Source: Microbacterium proteolyticum (GTDB taxonomy: Bacteria > Actinomycetota > Actinomycetes > Actinomycetales > Microbacteriaceae). Taken from it: DNA of 64,000 bases. The notes beneath the pieces were generated by a model. The model made no database searches, had not been told where the DNA came from, and saw only the letters and a list, made by a program, of their open reading frames with translations. Positions 43,920-52,352 of this stretch are shown one piece after another. The translations under genes and the position numbers were made by a program. Location of the stretch: contig NZ_JAUSZZ010000001.1 of assembly GCF_030818075.1 (NCBI RefSeq), positions 930,001-994,000 on the forward strand, written 5' to 3'. Within the stretch, counting starts at the first letter, position 1, and every line of letters starts with the position of its first letter.

Positions 43920-44966
43920 ATGACGTGGGGCGTGGGCATCATCGGAGCGGGCCCCGGCGTCGCGGCGTTGCACGCGCCGACGCTCGCGCGGACCGGCGGC
44001 GATTTCCGGCTCGTGCACGTCAGCGACGCCGGGAGCGGGCGGGCAGCGCTCGTCGCCGAGCGGTTCGGCGCGCGGGCGTCGACGGGCATCGACGCGCTCC
44101 TCGCCGATCCGGACGTCGATGTCGTCGCGGTGTGCAGTCCTCCCGCGCAGCATGCGGCGCACGTGCGGGCCAGCCTCGCTGCGGGGCGGCGCGCGATCTT
44201 CTGCGAGAAGCCGCTCGCCGACACGGCCGCGGAGGCGGAGCGACTCGTCGCCGAGTGCGCCGCGGTCGGAGCTCTGCTCGTCGTCGGAGCCAACCACCTG
44301 TTCGACCCCGCGTGGGGGCGCGCCACTCACCACATCGGTGCTCTGGACGGGCGCATCGCCTCGGTCACCGTGACCCTGTGCCTCTCGCCCAACGACCGCT
44401 ACCACGCGCTGACGATGGGGGAGCGCCTGCCCGCGGCGGCGCCGCCGCGGCGGCCGCCCCTCGACCTCGACGACCCCGAGCAGAGCGCCGCGATCGTGCG
44501 ACAGCTCGTCGCCGGTCTCGGCGTGCACGACCTTCCCCTCGTCCGCGACCTCCTGCCCGCGGCTCCCGAGCTGGTGTGGGCGCGGCCCGTCGCGCCGATC
44601 GGGTTCGACCTGGCGCTCCGGGCGGACGGGGCGCTCGTGCGATTCACCGCGGTCATGCTGCCGGAGGGCGCGGATTCGCTGTGGCGCGTGAGCGTGGCGA
44701 CGGCGGCGGCTCGCGTCGAGATCGAATTCCCGCCCCCGTTCGTCCACGTCGGCGGCGCCCGCACCACGGTGCGCGACGCGCAGGGGGTGCGAACGGTCTA
44801 CCCCGTCGACCGACGCGACGGGTACGAGGTCGAGTGGCGGGCGCTCGCCGCACTGCTGCGCGGAGAGTCCGCGATGGAATACGACGAGCTCCGCGCGGAC
44901 GCGGTGTTCGTCACGACCATCGCCGATGCGGCGGCTGCCGCGGTGCGGGCGGGGGGCATGCGGTGA
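43920..44966 (+). CDS. Gfo/Idh/MocA-family oxidoreductase
   Basis: 348 residues. Rossmann motif VGIIGAGPGVAALH; CEKPLADT as the catalytic lysine motif; VVGANHLFDPAW follows. The ATG at 43920 is preceded by GAGGGGG and gives a normal start; an earlier in-frame start at 43887 adds eleven residues. Divergent from the ROK repressor with 110 bp between, suggesting control by it. Coupled to the next gene by GTGA. Confidence 0.85.
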   Translation: MTWGVGIIGAGPGVAALHAPTLARTGGDFRLVHVSDAGSGRAALVAERFGARASTGIDALLADPDVDVVAVCSPPAQHAAHVRASLAAGRRAIFCEKPLADTAAEAERLVAECAAVGALLVVGANHLFDPAWGRATHHIGALDGRIASVTVTLCLSPNDRYHALTMGERLPAAAPPRRPPLDLDDPEQSAAIVRQLVAGLGVHDLPLVRDLLPAAPELVWARPVAPIGFDLALRADGALVRFTAVMLPEGADSLWRVSVATAAARVEIEFPPPFVHVGGARTTVRDAQGVRTVYPVDRRDGYEVEWRALAALLRGESAMEYDELRADAVFVTTIADAAAAAVRAGGMR

Positions 44967-45700
44967 CCCCGCACGACGTGCTCGCCGACGCGGCACCGTA
45001 CCGGGCGGCCGTGGCCGAGCTCGCCCCTCGGGTGCGCCTCGGCGACGGTGCCGGCGGTATCCGCGTGGTCGAGGGGCGCGGTGCCTGGTGGGAGCGGCTC
45101 GTCGACGCGGCGGCCTTCGTCGTCGACGAGCCCGACCCGGCGCCGGCCGTGGTCCACGAACGACTCGGTGCGATCGGCGTTCCGGTCGTGGTCGTGCGCC
45201 GCCGCCTGCGCCCCGATGTCGTCGTCGATGCGCGCGCCGGAACCGCCGTGCCGCATCACATCGTGGTCGACGCCTGGGGCGGGCGGACGGATGCCGCGGC
45301 GCTCCTGCGTGACGCGGTCGGATGGGCGCGGGTGCTCGCCGGCGGCCCGCTGAGCGTCGTCGGTCGCGCCGACACGACCTCGGCGACGACGGTCGCCCTG
45401 CGCGGTGCAGGGGGTATCGGCGCAAGCGTGACCCGGGCGATCGGCGGCGGGGTGGGCGGCGCGCTCACCGCCACCGCCCTCGGCCCGTGCCGCATCGAGG
45501 TGCGGGTGGACTCGGCCTCGCCGCTCTGCGAGGTGGTACTCGAGGACGAGGAGGGGCGTCGGGCCCGTCCCGTCCGTCGAGAGTCCCCGGAGCGTCTCGC
45601 GCTGCGACGGATCGTGGATGCCATCGAGGCGGGCGCTGCGCTGACCGACCTCGACGAGCTGTCGGCGGATGACGCGGTCATCTCGCATCCGCTCCGGTGA
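44963..45700 (+). CDS. Unrecognised protein paired with Gfo/Idh dehydrogenase
   Basis: 245 residues that I cannot place in a family. GTG overlaps the dehydrogenase stop. Visible features: a basic/acidic N-terminal half (VVVRRRLRPDVVVDARAG, HHIVVDAWGG), a Gly-rich middle (GAGGIGASVTRAIGGGVGG) and a C-terminal helix (RRIVDAIEAGAALTDLDELS). The layout suggests a small accessory subunit or a degenerate dehydrogenase-related protein; its C-terminus resembles the substrate-domain end of Gfo/Idh proteins. Function unknown. Confidence 0.65.
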   Translation: MTPHDVLADAAPYRAAVAELAPRVRLGDGAGGIRVVEGRGAWWERLVDAAAFVVDEPDPAPAVVHERLGAIGVPVVVVRRRLRPDVVVDARAGTAVPHHIVVDAWGGRTDAAALLRDAVGWARVLAGGPLSVVGRADTTSATTVALRGAGGIGASVTRAIGGGVGGALTATALGPCRIEVRVDSASPLCEVVLEDEEGRRARPVRRESPERLALRRIVDAIEAGAALTDLDELSADDAVISHPLR

Positions 45701-45813
45701 GCACGGCCGCCCTCGTCGCAGCATGTCCCCGTCGTGGCGGGTTGCGGACCCCGGGGGTGGCCGAATGTGGGGGACATGTGCCGTCACACGGGGGACGCGC
45801 GCCGTCCTCCCTC

Positions 45814-45950
45814 CGCGCAACGCTCCTCAGCCCGCGCAACGCTCCGCAGCCCGCGCAACGCTCCGCAGCCCGCGCGATGCCCCGCAGCCCGCGCGACGCC
45901 CGCCGCTCCGCGCGATGCCCCGCCGCTCCGCGCAACGCCCCGGCAGCCGC
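45814..45950. repeat. Degenerate 19-bp tandem repeat
   Basis: Roughly seven copies of CGCGCAACGCTCCGCAGCC, increasingly diverged to the right. They occupy the centre of the 390-bp stretch between the unknown gene and the dioxygenase operon. The rest of the stretch has two direct ATCGGCTTC copies near 46011 and 46028 but no gene. Confidence 0.7.
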
Positions 45951-46090
45951 GCGCCAGCCGCCACCCGAGACGGTCGAGCGAATAAGCCACCCCGATACCC
46001 GGCATCCACAGGATCGGCTTCCCTGATATCGGCTTCGGTCGGATAGTGGAAAAAGAGTCGGAACGACCCGATTCACCGAAAGGATCGAAG

Positions 46091-47107
46091 ATGATCAAGC
46101 TTCTCTCTCATCTGTCGTTCGTCGCGATCACGACTCCTGATGTCGAGGCCTCGGTGGACTTCTACGTCAACCAGGTGGGGCTGACCGGGGTCGCCCGCGA
46201 AGACGACCGCGTGTATCTCCGCTGCTGGGGCGACTACTACGCCTACTCCGTCGTCGTGGCGAAGGGCGACGAGCCCACGCTCGAGACCATGGCCTGGCGC
46301 ACGTCGTCGGCCGAGGCGTTGGAAGAGGCCGCCAAGCGCGTGCAGGCCGCGGGCATCGAGGGCGAGTGGTTCGAGGGCCGGGGCATCGGCCGCGCGTTCC
46401 GCTTCACCGGCCCCTTCGGCCACAACATGACCCTGCACTGGGACGTCGAGCGCCACCGCGCCGAGCCGCACACGGCCTCGATCTTCCCCGACCGTCCCGA
46501 GAAGCGCAGCCCCGTCGCCGGCGCCCCGCGCCAGCTCGATCACGTCACCGTCGCCACGCAAGACGTCGACGCGTTCGTGCAGTGGTACGTCGACACGCTC
46601 GGCTTCCGCTTCATGGCACGCACCGTGCTCGACGAGGCACCCATCTCGGTGTTCTCGGTGCTGACGACCAACGAGAAGTCGCACGACCTGGGCGTCGTCC
46701 TCGACGGCTCGACCCGCGCCGGCCGCATCAACCACTACGCCTTCTGGGTCGACACCCGCGAGGAGCTGCTCATCGCCGCCGACACGCTCATGGAGAACGG
46801 CATCCCGATCGAGTACGGCCCCAACATCCACGGCATCGGCGAGCAGACGTTCCTCTACTACCGCGAGCCCTCGAGCCTGCGCATCGAGCTCAACACCGGC
46901 GGGTACCGCAACTACGTGCCCGACTGGGAGGCCAACACCTGGAAGCCGTCGCAGGGCTCGAACAACTTCTACCGCAACGGCCGCATGCCGATGTCGATGA
47001 CCGAGTCGTTCCCGCCCGCCGACGGCCCCAGCGCCACCGAAGAGGGCGTGCCCGACGAGATCAAGGACGCCCTGCTCAACCCCTACGCGGTCGAAGGCCG
47101 GGGCTGA
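46091..47107 (+). CDS. Extradiol ring-cleavage dioxygenase (VOC family)
   Basis: 338 residues, two VOC modules (residues 5-125 and 155-280), the build of type I catechol 2,3-dioxygenases. Fe(II) ligands are His in LDHVTVAT, His in RINHYAFW and Glu in SSLRIELNTGG, preceded by the signature FLYYREPSS. A charged C-terminal extension of about 50 residues follows. ATG at 46091 after GAAAGGA. First gene of a seven-gene aromatic operon; it opens a catechol-type ring in the meta position. The exact diphenol is unknown. Confidence 0.9.
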   Translation: MIKLLSHLSFVAITTPDVEASVDFYVNQVGLTGVAREDDRVYLRCWGDYYAYSVVVAKGDEPTLETMAWRTSSAEALEEAAKRVQAAGIEGEWFEGRGIGRAFRFTGPFGHNMTLHWDVERHRAEPHTASIFPDRPEKRSPVAGAPRQLDHVTVATQDVDAFVQWYVDTLGFRFMARTVLDEAPISVFSVLTTNEKSHDLGVVLDGSTRAGRINHYAFWVDTREELLIAADTLMENGIPIEYGPNIHGIGEQTFLYYREPSSLRIELNTGGYRNYVPDWEANTWKPSQGSNNFYRNGRMPMSMTESFPPADGPSATEEGVPDEIKDALLNPYAVEGRG

Positions 47108-47141
47108 GCGACGATCCCGGTCGGGGAAAGTGAGCACCACC

Positions 47142-48089
47142 ATGACCACCGCATCGTTCGCCCTCGCACGCTTCCGAGACGGGGATGCCGTGCGCGTCGG
47201 CCTCGTGGCCGGCGACCGCATCCGCCCGCTCGACGACGACGAGCTGGGCGGGGGTCTCAACGCGTTCCTCGCCGACCCCGACTGGGATCGCCTCGCCGCA
47301 TTGGTCGACGCGCCGGGGGAGTGGCATCCCCTCTCCGATGTCACTCTCACGGCGCCCGTCGAGCCCCGGCAGGTGCTGCAGACCGGCGCCAATTACCGCC
47401 AGCACGTGATCGAGCTGGTGGCCGCGGGCCTGACGCAGAACACCGACCGCACGCCCGAGGAGGCCCGCGCGTTCGCCGCCGACATGATGGACGAGCGCGC
47501 CCGCAGCGGCGAGCCGTACTTCTTCATCGGCCTGACCGCGTGCGTGGTCGGCGACGACGTGCCCCTCGTGCTCCCCGCGTACAGCGAGGTGCACGACTGG
47601 GAGCTGGAGCTCGCCGTCGTGATCGGCCGCGAGGCATTCCGCGTCTCGCGCGAGGACGCGCTCGACCACGTCGCCGGGTACACGATCGTCAATGACATCA
47701 CGACGCGGGACCTGGTGTTCCGGAAGGACATGAAGGAGATCGGCACCGACTGGTACCGCTCCAAGAACGCCCCGGGGTTCCTCCCGACCGGGCCGCTGCT
47801 CGTTCCCGCCCGCTTCGTCGACCCCGCCGACACCCCCGTGCGCCTCGAGCTGAATGGACAGGTGATGCAGGATGCCCGCACCTCCGACCTGCTCTTCGAC
47901 GTACCGGCGCTCATCTCGGCGGCATCCCAGACCCACCCGTTGCTGCCCGGCGACCTGCTGCTCACCGGCAGCCCGGCCGGAAACGGGCAGCACTGGAAGA
48001 GGTTCCTGCGCGACGGCGACGTGATGACGGGAACCATCGGCGCGCTCGGCACGCAGGTCGTGCGGTGCGTGGCGGAGGGGGCGAAGTGA
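47142..48089 (+). CDS. Fumarylacetoacetate hydrolase-family protein
   Basis: 315 residues. FAH fold with metal-binding Glu/Asp residues in EVHDWELELAVVIG and the conserved NDITTRDLVFR; LLTGSPAGNG near the end. Such enzymes act as hydrolases, decarboxylases or hydratases of ring-cleavage products. ATG at 47142 follows GGGGAAAG by 11 bases; a GTG at 47130 is an alternative. An insert of about 30 residues after the first strands (LTQNTDRTPEEARAFAADMM) is longer than in simple members. Coupled to the next gene by GTGA. Confidence 0.85.
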   Translation: MTTASFALARFRDGDAVRVGLVAGDRIRPLDDDELGGGLNAFLADPDWDRLAALVDAPGEWHPLSDVTLTAPVEPRQVLQTGANYRQHVIELVAAGLTQNTDRTPEEARAFAADMMDERARSGEPYFFIGLTACVVGDDVPLVLPAYSEVHDWELELAVVIGREAFRVSREDALDHVAGYTIVNDITTRDLVFRKDMKEIGTDWYRSKNAPGFLPTGPLLVPARFVDPADTPVRLELNGQVMQDARTSDLLFDVPALISAASQTHPLLPGDLLLTGSPAGNGQHWKRFLRDGDVMTGTIGALGTQVVRCVAEGAK

Positions 48090-49156
48090 CCCTCGAGCAG
48101 GCTCAGGGACCGGATAGGGCTCAGGGGCCGGAGGCGGGTCGGGGGGCCCTTCGACAGGCTCAGGGGCCGGCGCCGTCGGAGGACCCGGCCGACCTCGACC
48201 GGCAGAACCCCGAGGCCGAGATCGCCGCGCGCGCCGAGGCCTACCGCAATTGGGGCCGCTGGGGCGAGGACGACGTGCTCGGCACCCTGAACTTCATCGA
48301 CGCCGACAAGCGCCGCCAGGCAGCCGCGCTCGTGCGCGACGGCGTCTCGATCTCGCTCTCGCAGCGCTTCGACACCGACGGTCCGCAGAAGGGCTGGCGC
48401 CGCCGGACCAATCCGGTGCACACGATGACCGACACGGGAACGGATGCCGAGCGCGGCAACCAGGGCTTCCCGCACGGCATCGGCGGGGCGGATGACGTCA
48501 TCTCGATGCCCCTGCAGTGCTCCACGCAGTGGGACGGCCTCGGCCACATCTTCGACCACGGGTTCGCCTGGAACGGTCGCCGCGCGGGCGACGTCGTCAC
48601 GAGCGACGGCGACCTGGTCACGGGCATCGAGCACGCGGCATCCGTCATCGTCTCGCGCGGTGTGCTGCTCGATGTGGGCCGCCACCTGGCGCCGGAGACC
48701 GGCGAGCTCGCCGACGGGTACGCGATCACCGTCGCCGACCTCGAGGCCTGTGCCGCCGCCGAGGGCGTCGAGGTCGCGCGCGGCGACATCGTGCTCGTGC
48801 GCACCGGCCACTACACCCGCGCTCGCCGCGAGGGCTGGGGCGACTACGCCGGCGGACCGGCGCCCGGCCTCTCGCTCACGACGGCCGGGTGGCTGCACCG
48901 CACCGAGATCGCCGCGATCGCGACCGACACCTGGGGCTTCGAGGTGCGGCCAAATGAGTTCGACGTGCCGGCGTTCCAGCCGCTGCACCAGGTCGTCATC
49001 CCCAACCTCGGGCTCACCATCGGCGAGATGTGGAACCTCGACGCCCTCGCCGACGCCTGCGCCGATGCGGGACGCTGGGAGTTCTTCCTCGCAGCTCCCC
49101 CGTTGCCGATCACCGGTGCCGTCGGCTCCCCGGTGAACCCCCTGGCCCTTCTCTAA
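48086..49156 (+). CDS. Cyclase-family (kynurenine formamidase-like) hydrolase
   Basis: 356 residues. The metal-binding motif of this superfamily is present as QWDGLGHIFDHG near residue 150, and GVLLDVGRHL and DIVLVRTGHYTR are its conserved companions. Members hydrolyse formamides or cyclise/lactonise polyketide-like acids. Residues 2-34 (TLEQAQGPDRAQGP, later LRQAQGP) come from a degenerate block of the 21-bp repeat family, again directly after a GTG that overlaps the preceding stop. Confidence 0.82.
   Translation: MTLEQAQGPDRAQGPEAGRGALRQAQGPAPSEDPADLDRQNPEAEIAARAEAYRNWGRWGEDDVLGTLNFIDADKRRQAAALVRDGVSISLSQRFDTDGPQKGWRRRTNPVHTMTDTGTDAERGNQGFPHGIGGADDVISMPLQCSTQWDGLGHIFDHGFAWNGRRAGDVVTSDGDLVTGIEHAASVIVSRGVLLDVGRHLAPETGELADGYAITVADLEACAAAEGVEVARGDIVLVRTGHYTRARREGWGDYAGGPAPGLSLTTAGWLHRTEIAAIATDTWGFEVRPNEFDVPAFQPLHQVVIPNLGLTIGEMWNLDALADACADAGRWEFFLAAPPLPITGAVGSPVNPLALL
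48089..48169. repeat. Degenerate 21-bp repeat block at a start/stop junction
   Basis: One diverged copy (CCCTCGAGCAGGCTCAGGGA), one shortened copy and one good copy (CCTTCGACAGGCTCAGGGG) at the 5' end of the cyclase-family gene, in frame. Confidence 0.8.
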
Positions 49157-49186
49157 ACCCCCGCCCCAGAACAGAGAGGTTCTGAC

Positions 49187-50320
49187 ATGACCGCCGTTCA
49201 GAAAGTCGCGATCGCCGGAGCCGGCGTCGCGGGCCTGGCCACCGCCATCTTCCTCGCGAAGGCCGGTGTCGAGGTCGATCTCTACGACGCCCAGCCCGCG
49301 CTCACCACGCGCGGCTCGGGCATCACGCTGCAGGGCAACGCCCTGCGGGTGTTCGACGAGCTCGGCGTGTGGGACGAGGTGGCCGCCGCCGGCAAGGCGT
49401 TCGAGGGTCTCAACCTGCGAGCCCCGGGACCGGGCGCCCCGGTCGTCGCGGCCCTGCCCGACCTCAAGACCGGCGGCCCCGACTACCCCTCCACGATGGG
49501 CATGTCGCGCCCCGACCTGGCCCGCATCCTGCTCGCCGCGGCCGAGAAGCACGGCGCGCGCGTGCACTTCGGCACCCGCGTCACCGGCGTCTCGCAGACC
49601 GACGACGGCGTCGCCGTCGAGGTCGACGGGGAGCCCGCGGGCACGTTCGACCTGCTCGTCGGCGCCGACGGCCTGCACTCCGCGGTGCGCGAGATGATCG
49701 GCATCCACGTTTCGCCCGAGCAGACCGGCATGGGCATCTGGCGCACGTTCGTGTCGCTGCCGCCCGACGTCGACCGCAGCGAGCTGTACTACGGCGGGCC
49801 GATGTACATCGCGGGCTACACCCCCACCGGCGACGACACCATGTACGCCTTCCTCGTCGAGGCCGCGCAAGACCGCTCGCTCGTCGCGCCCGACGAGGCC
49901 CGGCGCATCATGGTCGAGCAGTCGCGCGCATACGACGGTCCGTGGAACCACATCCGCGCCGACATCGAAGCGGGCGCCGACGCGAATTACACCTGGTTCA
50001 CCCGGCACCTCGTCGACGCTCCCTGGAACCGCGGTCGGGCCGTGGTCATCGGCGACGCCGCCCACAGCTGCCCGCCCACCATCGCCCAGGGCGCGGCTCA
50101 GGGTCTCGAAGACGCGGCGGTCCTCAGCGAGCTGCTCGTGGAGAGGGATGCCGTCGACCAAGCGCTGTGGGATGCCTTCCACGAGCGCCGGGTGGCGCGG
50201 GCGAAGGCCATCGTCGACGCGTCGGTGCAGCTCGGGCAGTGGCAGCTCGACGGCGTCCGCGACGCCGACATGGGCGGACTGATGTTCGGGGTGGCGCAGC
50301 TGACGGCGGCCCGCGCGTGA
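49187..50320 (+). CDS. FAD-dependent aromatic monooxygenase
   Basis: 377 residues, class A flavin monooxygenase. Rossmann motif AIAGAGVAGLATAIFLAKAG, DG motif LLVGADGLHSAVR, GD motif VVIGDAAHSCPPTIAQGAAQ. ATG after AGAGAGG. Placed within the ring-cleavage operon, so it probably hydroxylates the aromatic substrate to the diphenol that the 46091 dioxygenase opens. Resembles 3-hydroxybenzoate/salicylate hydroxylase-type enzymes in length; substrate unknown. Confidence 0.87.
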   Translation: MTAVQKVAIAGAGVAGLATAIFLAKAGVEVDLYDAQPALTTRGSGITLQGNALRVFDELGVWDEVAAAGKAFEGLNLRAPGPGAPVVAALPDLKTGGPDYPSTMGMSRPDLARILLAAAEKHGARVHFGTRVTGVSQTDDGVAVEVDGEPAGTFDLLVGADGLHSAVREMIGIHVSPEQTGMGIWRTFVSLPPDVDRSELYYGGPMYIAGYTPTGDDTMYAFLVEAAQDRSLVAPDEARRIMVEQSRAYDGPWNHIRADIEAGADANYTWFTRHLVDAPWNRGRAVVIGDAAHSCPPTIAQGAAQGLEDAAVLSELLVERDAVDQALWDAFHERRVARAKAIVDASVQLGQWQLDGVRDADMGGLMFGVAQLTAARA

Positions 50321-51384
50321 CCGGCGTCGTCGACGGCACCGCGGCCGTCACGGGCGACCACGGTTCGGCGCACACGGGTGAGATCACCGACGTGCACGCG
50401 CACCTGCTCATGCCGGGGCTGCACGCCGAGGTCGAGCGCCGCGTGCCCGACGAGGTGAAGGCCGCGGCCGACCTCGAGCTGAGACGCAACGGGCTCCCGA
50501 GCCTGCAGGCCTCGGGCCGCATGATCGGCGAGCGCTTCCCGCAGCTGACCTCGGTCGACGCGCGCCTGGCCGCGATGGACGCGCAGGGCGTCGACCGGCA
50601 GTGGGTGAGCCCCTCGCCGAACCACTTCTACCCGTGGGCGAACGAGGGCCTGGCGACCTGGGCTACCGGCGAGGCGAACCGTCTGATCGCCGAGCACGTC
50701 GCTGCAGCGCCCGAACGGCTGGTCGGGCTCGGAACCGTGCCGCTGCAGCATCCGCACCTTGTCGTCGACGCGCTCGATGACGCGGTGCTCGGGCGCGGCC
50801 TGGCTGGTGTCGAGATCTCCTCGTTCGCCGGTGACGTGGAGCTCGGCGACGAGCGGCTCGAGCCGTTCTGGGCGCGGGCGGCGGAGCTGCGCGCCGTGGT
50901 GTTCCTCCACCCCTTCGGCTGCTCGCTCGACGAGCGTCTCGACCGGTTCTACCTCTCCAACACCGTGGGGCAGCCCATTGAGAACGCCGTCGCGCTGTCG
51001 CACCTCATCTTCGCCGGCGTGCTGGATCGGCATCCGGGCCTGCGCCTCGTCGCCGCGCACGGCGGCGGGTACCTGCCCACCGCGATCGGACGATCGGACC
51101 GCGCGTGGAGAGTGCGGCCCGAGGCGCACGGCTGCGCTCACGCGCCCTCGACCTACCTGTCGAAGCTGTGGTTCGACACCGTCGTCCACGACGAACGGGC
51201 CCTGCGCTGGCTCGTCGAGGTGGCCGGCGCCGACCGCGTGCTGCTCGGCAGCGACTTCCCCTTCGACATGGGGCTCGACGACCCCGTCGCCTTCGTGCGG
51301 GGGGCGGGCCTTCCGGAGTCGGACGTCACCGGCATCCTGGGCGCGAACGCCGCCGAGCTGCTGCGCACCCGGGTGCACGCGTGA
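50317..51384 (+). CDS. Amidohydrolase-family protein (ACMSD-like)
   Basis: 355 residues. Metal-dependent TIM barrel of the amidohydrolase 2 group: HxH in ITDVHAHLLMPG, His in FLHPFGCS and AAHGGGYLP, and Asp in LLGSDFPFDMG. The group includes ACMS decarboxylase and resorcylate-type decarboxylases as well as hydrolases of ring-cleavage products. GTG overlaps the monooxygenase stop and its TGA overlaps the next GTG. Either decarboxylation or hydrolysis would suit a meta-cleavage route. Confidence 0.82.
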   Translation: MTGVVDGTAAVTGDHGSAHTGEITDVHAHLLMPGLHAEVERRVPDEVKAAADLELRRNGLPSLQASGRMIGERFPQLTSVDARLAAMDAQGVDRQWVSPSPNHFYPWANEGLATWATGEANRLIAEHVAAAPERLVGLGTVPLQHPHLVVDALDDAVLGRGLAGVEISSFAGDVELGDERLEPFWARAAELRAVVFLHPFGCSLDERLDRFYLSNTVGQPIENAVALSHLIFAGVLDRHPGLRLVAAHGGGYLPTAIGRSDRAWRVRPEAHGCAHAPSTYLSKLWFDTVVHDERALRWLVEVAGADRVLLGSDFPFDMGLDDPVAFVRGAGLPESDVTGILGANAAELLRTRVHA

Positions 51385-52352
51385 GGATCGCGCGCTGGGC
51401 CGATGGCGCCGACGTGGGCGAGGGGTTCGTCGTCGGCGATGAGGTCGTGCCCTTCCCCGACGGTCTGCGCGTCGCGGAGGTGCTCGCGCAGGGGCTGTCG
51501 GCCGCTGCGGCGCTGTTCGAACGCCGGGACCGCTCCGCCGCGCGGCCGCTCGCCGAGGTGCGCCTGCTCGCCCCGCTCGTGCCCGCGTCGATCCGCGACT
51601 TCGTGGCCTTCGAGGAGCACGTGGAGGGCGTGAGCGCCTCGGTCGACGGCAAGAGCGAGGTCGTGCCCGAGTGGTACGAGGCGCCGACGTTCTACTTCAC
51701 CAACCCGCACACCGTGCGGGCGACCGGAGATGTGGTCGCGATCCCCGAGACGCAGCGCCTCGACGTCGAACTCGAGCTGGCGGTCGTGATCGGCGCGGTG
51801 CCCGGCTCGACCGGCGAGAACCTGGATGCCGCAGCGGCGGCATCCCACATCTTCGGCTACACCGTGATGAACGACTGGTCGGCGCGCGATCTGCAGTCGC
51901 GCGAGATGAAGGTGCGCCTCGGCCCGGCCAAGGGCAAGGACTTCGCGATGACGCTGGGTCCGTGGATCGTCACGGCCGACGAACTGGAGCCGTACCTCGA
52001 CGACGACGGCTTCCTCGCCGTGCGAGCCGAGCTGTTCATCAACGGCGAGCTGATCGGCCACGACCTCGTGTCGAACATGGGGTGGCCGTTCCCCGAGCTC
52101 GTCGCCTACGCCGCGCGCAACTCGGTGGTCGTGCCGGGTGACGTGCTGGGCTCGGGGACCGTGGGCAACGGCGGCTGCCTCGGCGAGCTGTGGGGCCGCC
52201 GCGGTGGGCTCGACCCGCGACCGCTCGAACCGGGCGATGAGGTGCGCCTCGTGATCGAGGGCGTGGGCGAGATCGTGAACGTCGTGGGGGAGCGGGTGGC
52301 GGCGCCGTCCGTGGCGCGGGCGCGGGGGCGCTCGCGAGCGCGGGCGCGATGA
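51381..52352 (+). CDS. Fumarylacetoacetate hydrolase-family protein (second)
   Basis: 323 residues. VELELAVVIGAVPG, MNDWSARDLQSREM and GSGTVGNGGCLGE are FAH-family blocks, closest in feel to fumarylacetoacetase/acylpyruvase enzymes that cut a C-C bond in 1,3-diketo acids. Coupled at both ends by stop/start overlaps. The C-terminal 20 residues (ARARGRSRARAR) are low-complexity and basic. Two FAH-type genes in one operon suggest successive hydration/decarboxylation and C-C hydrolysis steps. Confidence 0.83.
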   Translation: MRIARWADGADVGEGFVVGDEVVPFPDGLRVAEVLAQGLSAAAALFERRDRSAARPLAEVRLLAPLVPASIRDFVAFEEHVEGVSASVDGKSEVVPEWYEAPTFYFTNPHTVRATGDVVAIPETQRLDVELELAVVIGAVPGSTGENLDAAAAASHIFGYTVMNDWSARDLQSREMKVRLGPAKGKDFAMTLGPWIVTADELEPYLDDDGFLAVRAELFINGELIGHDLVSNMGWPFPELVAYAARNSVVVPGDVLGSGTVGNGGCLGELWGRRGGLDPRPLEPGDEVRLVIEGVGEIVNVVGERVAAPSVARARGRSRARAR

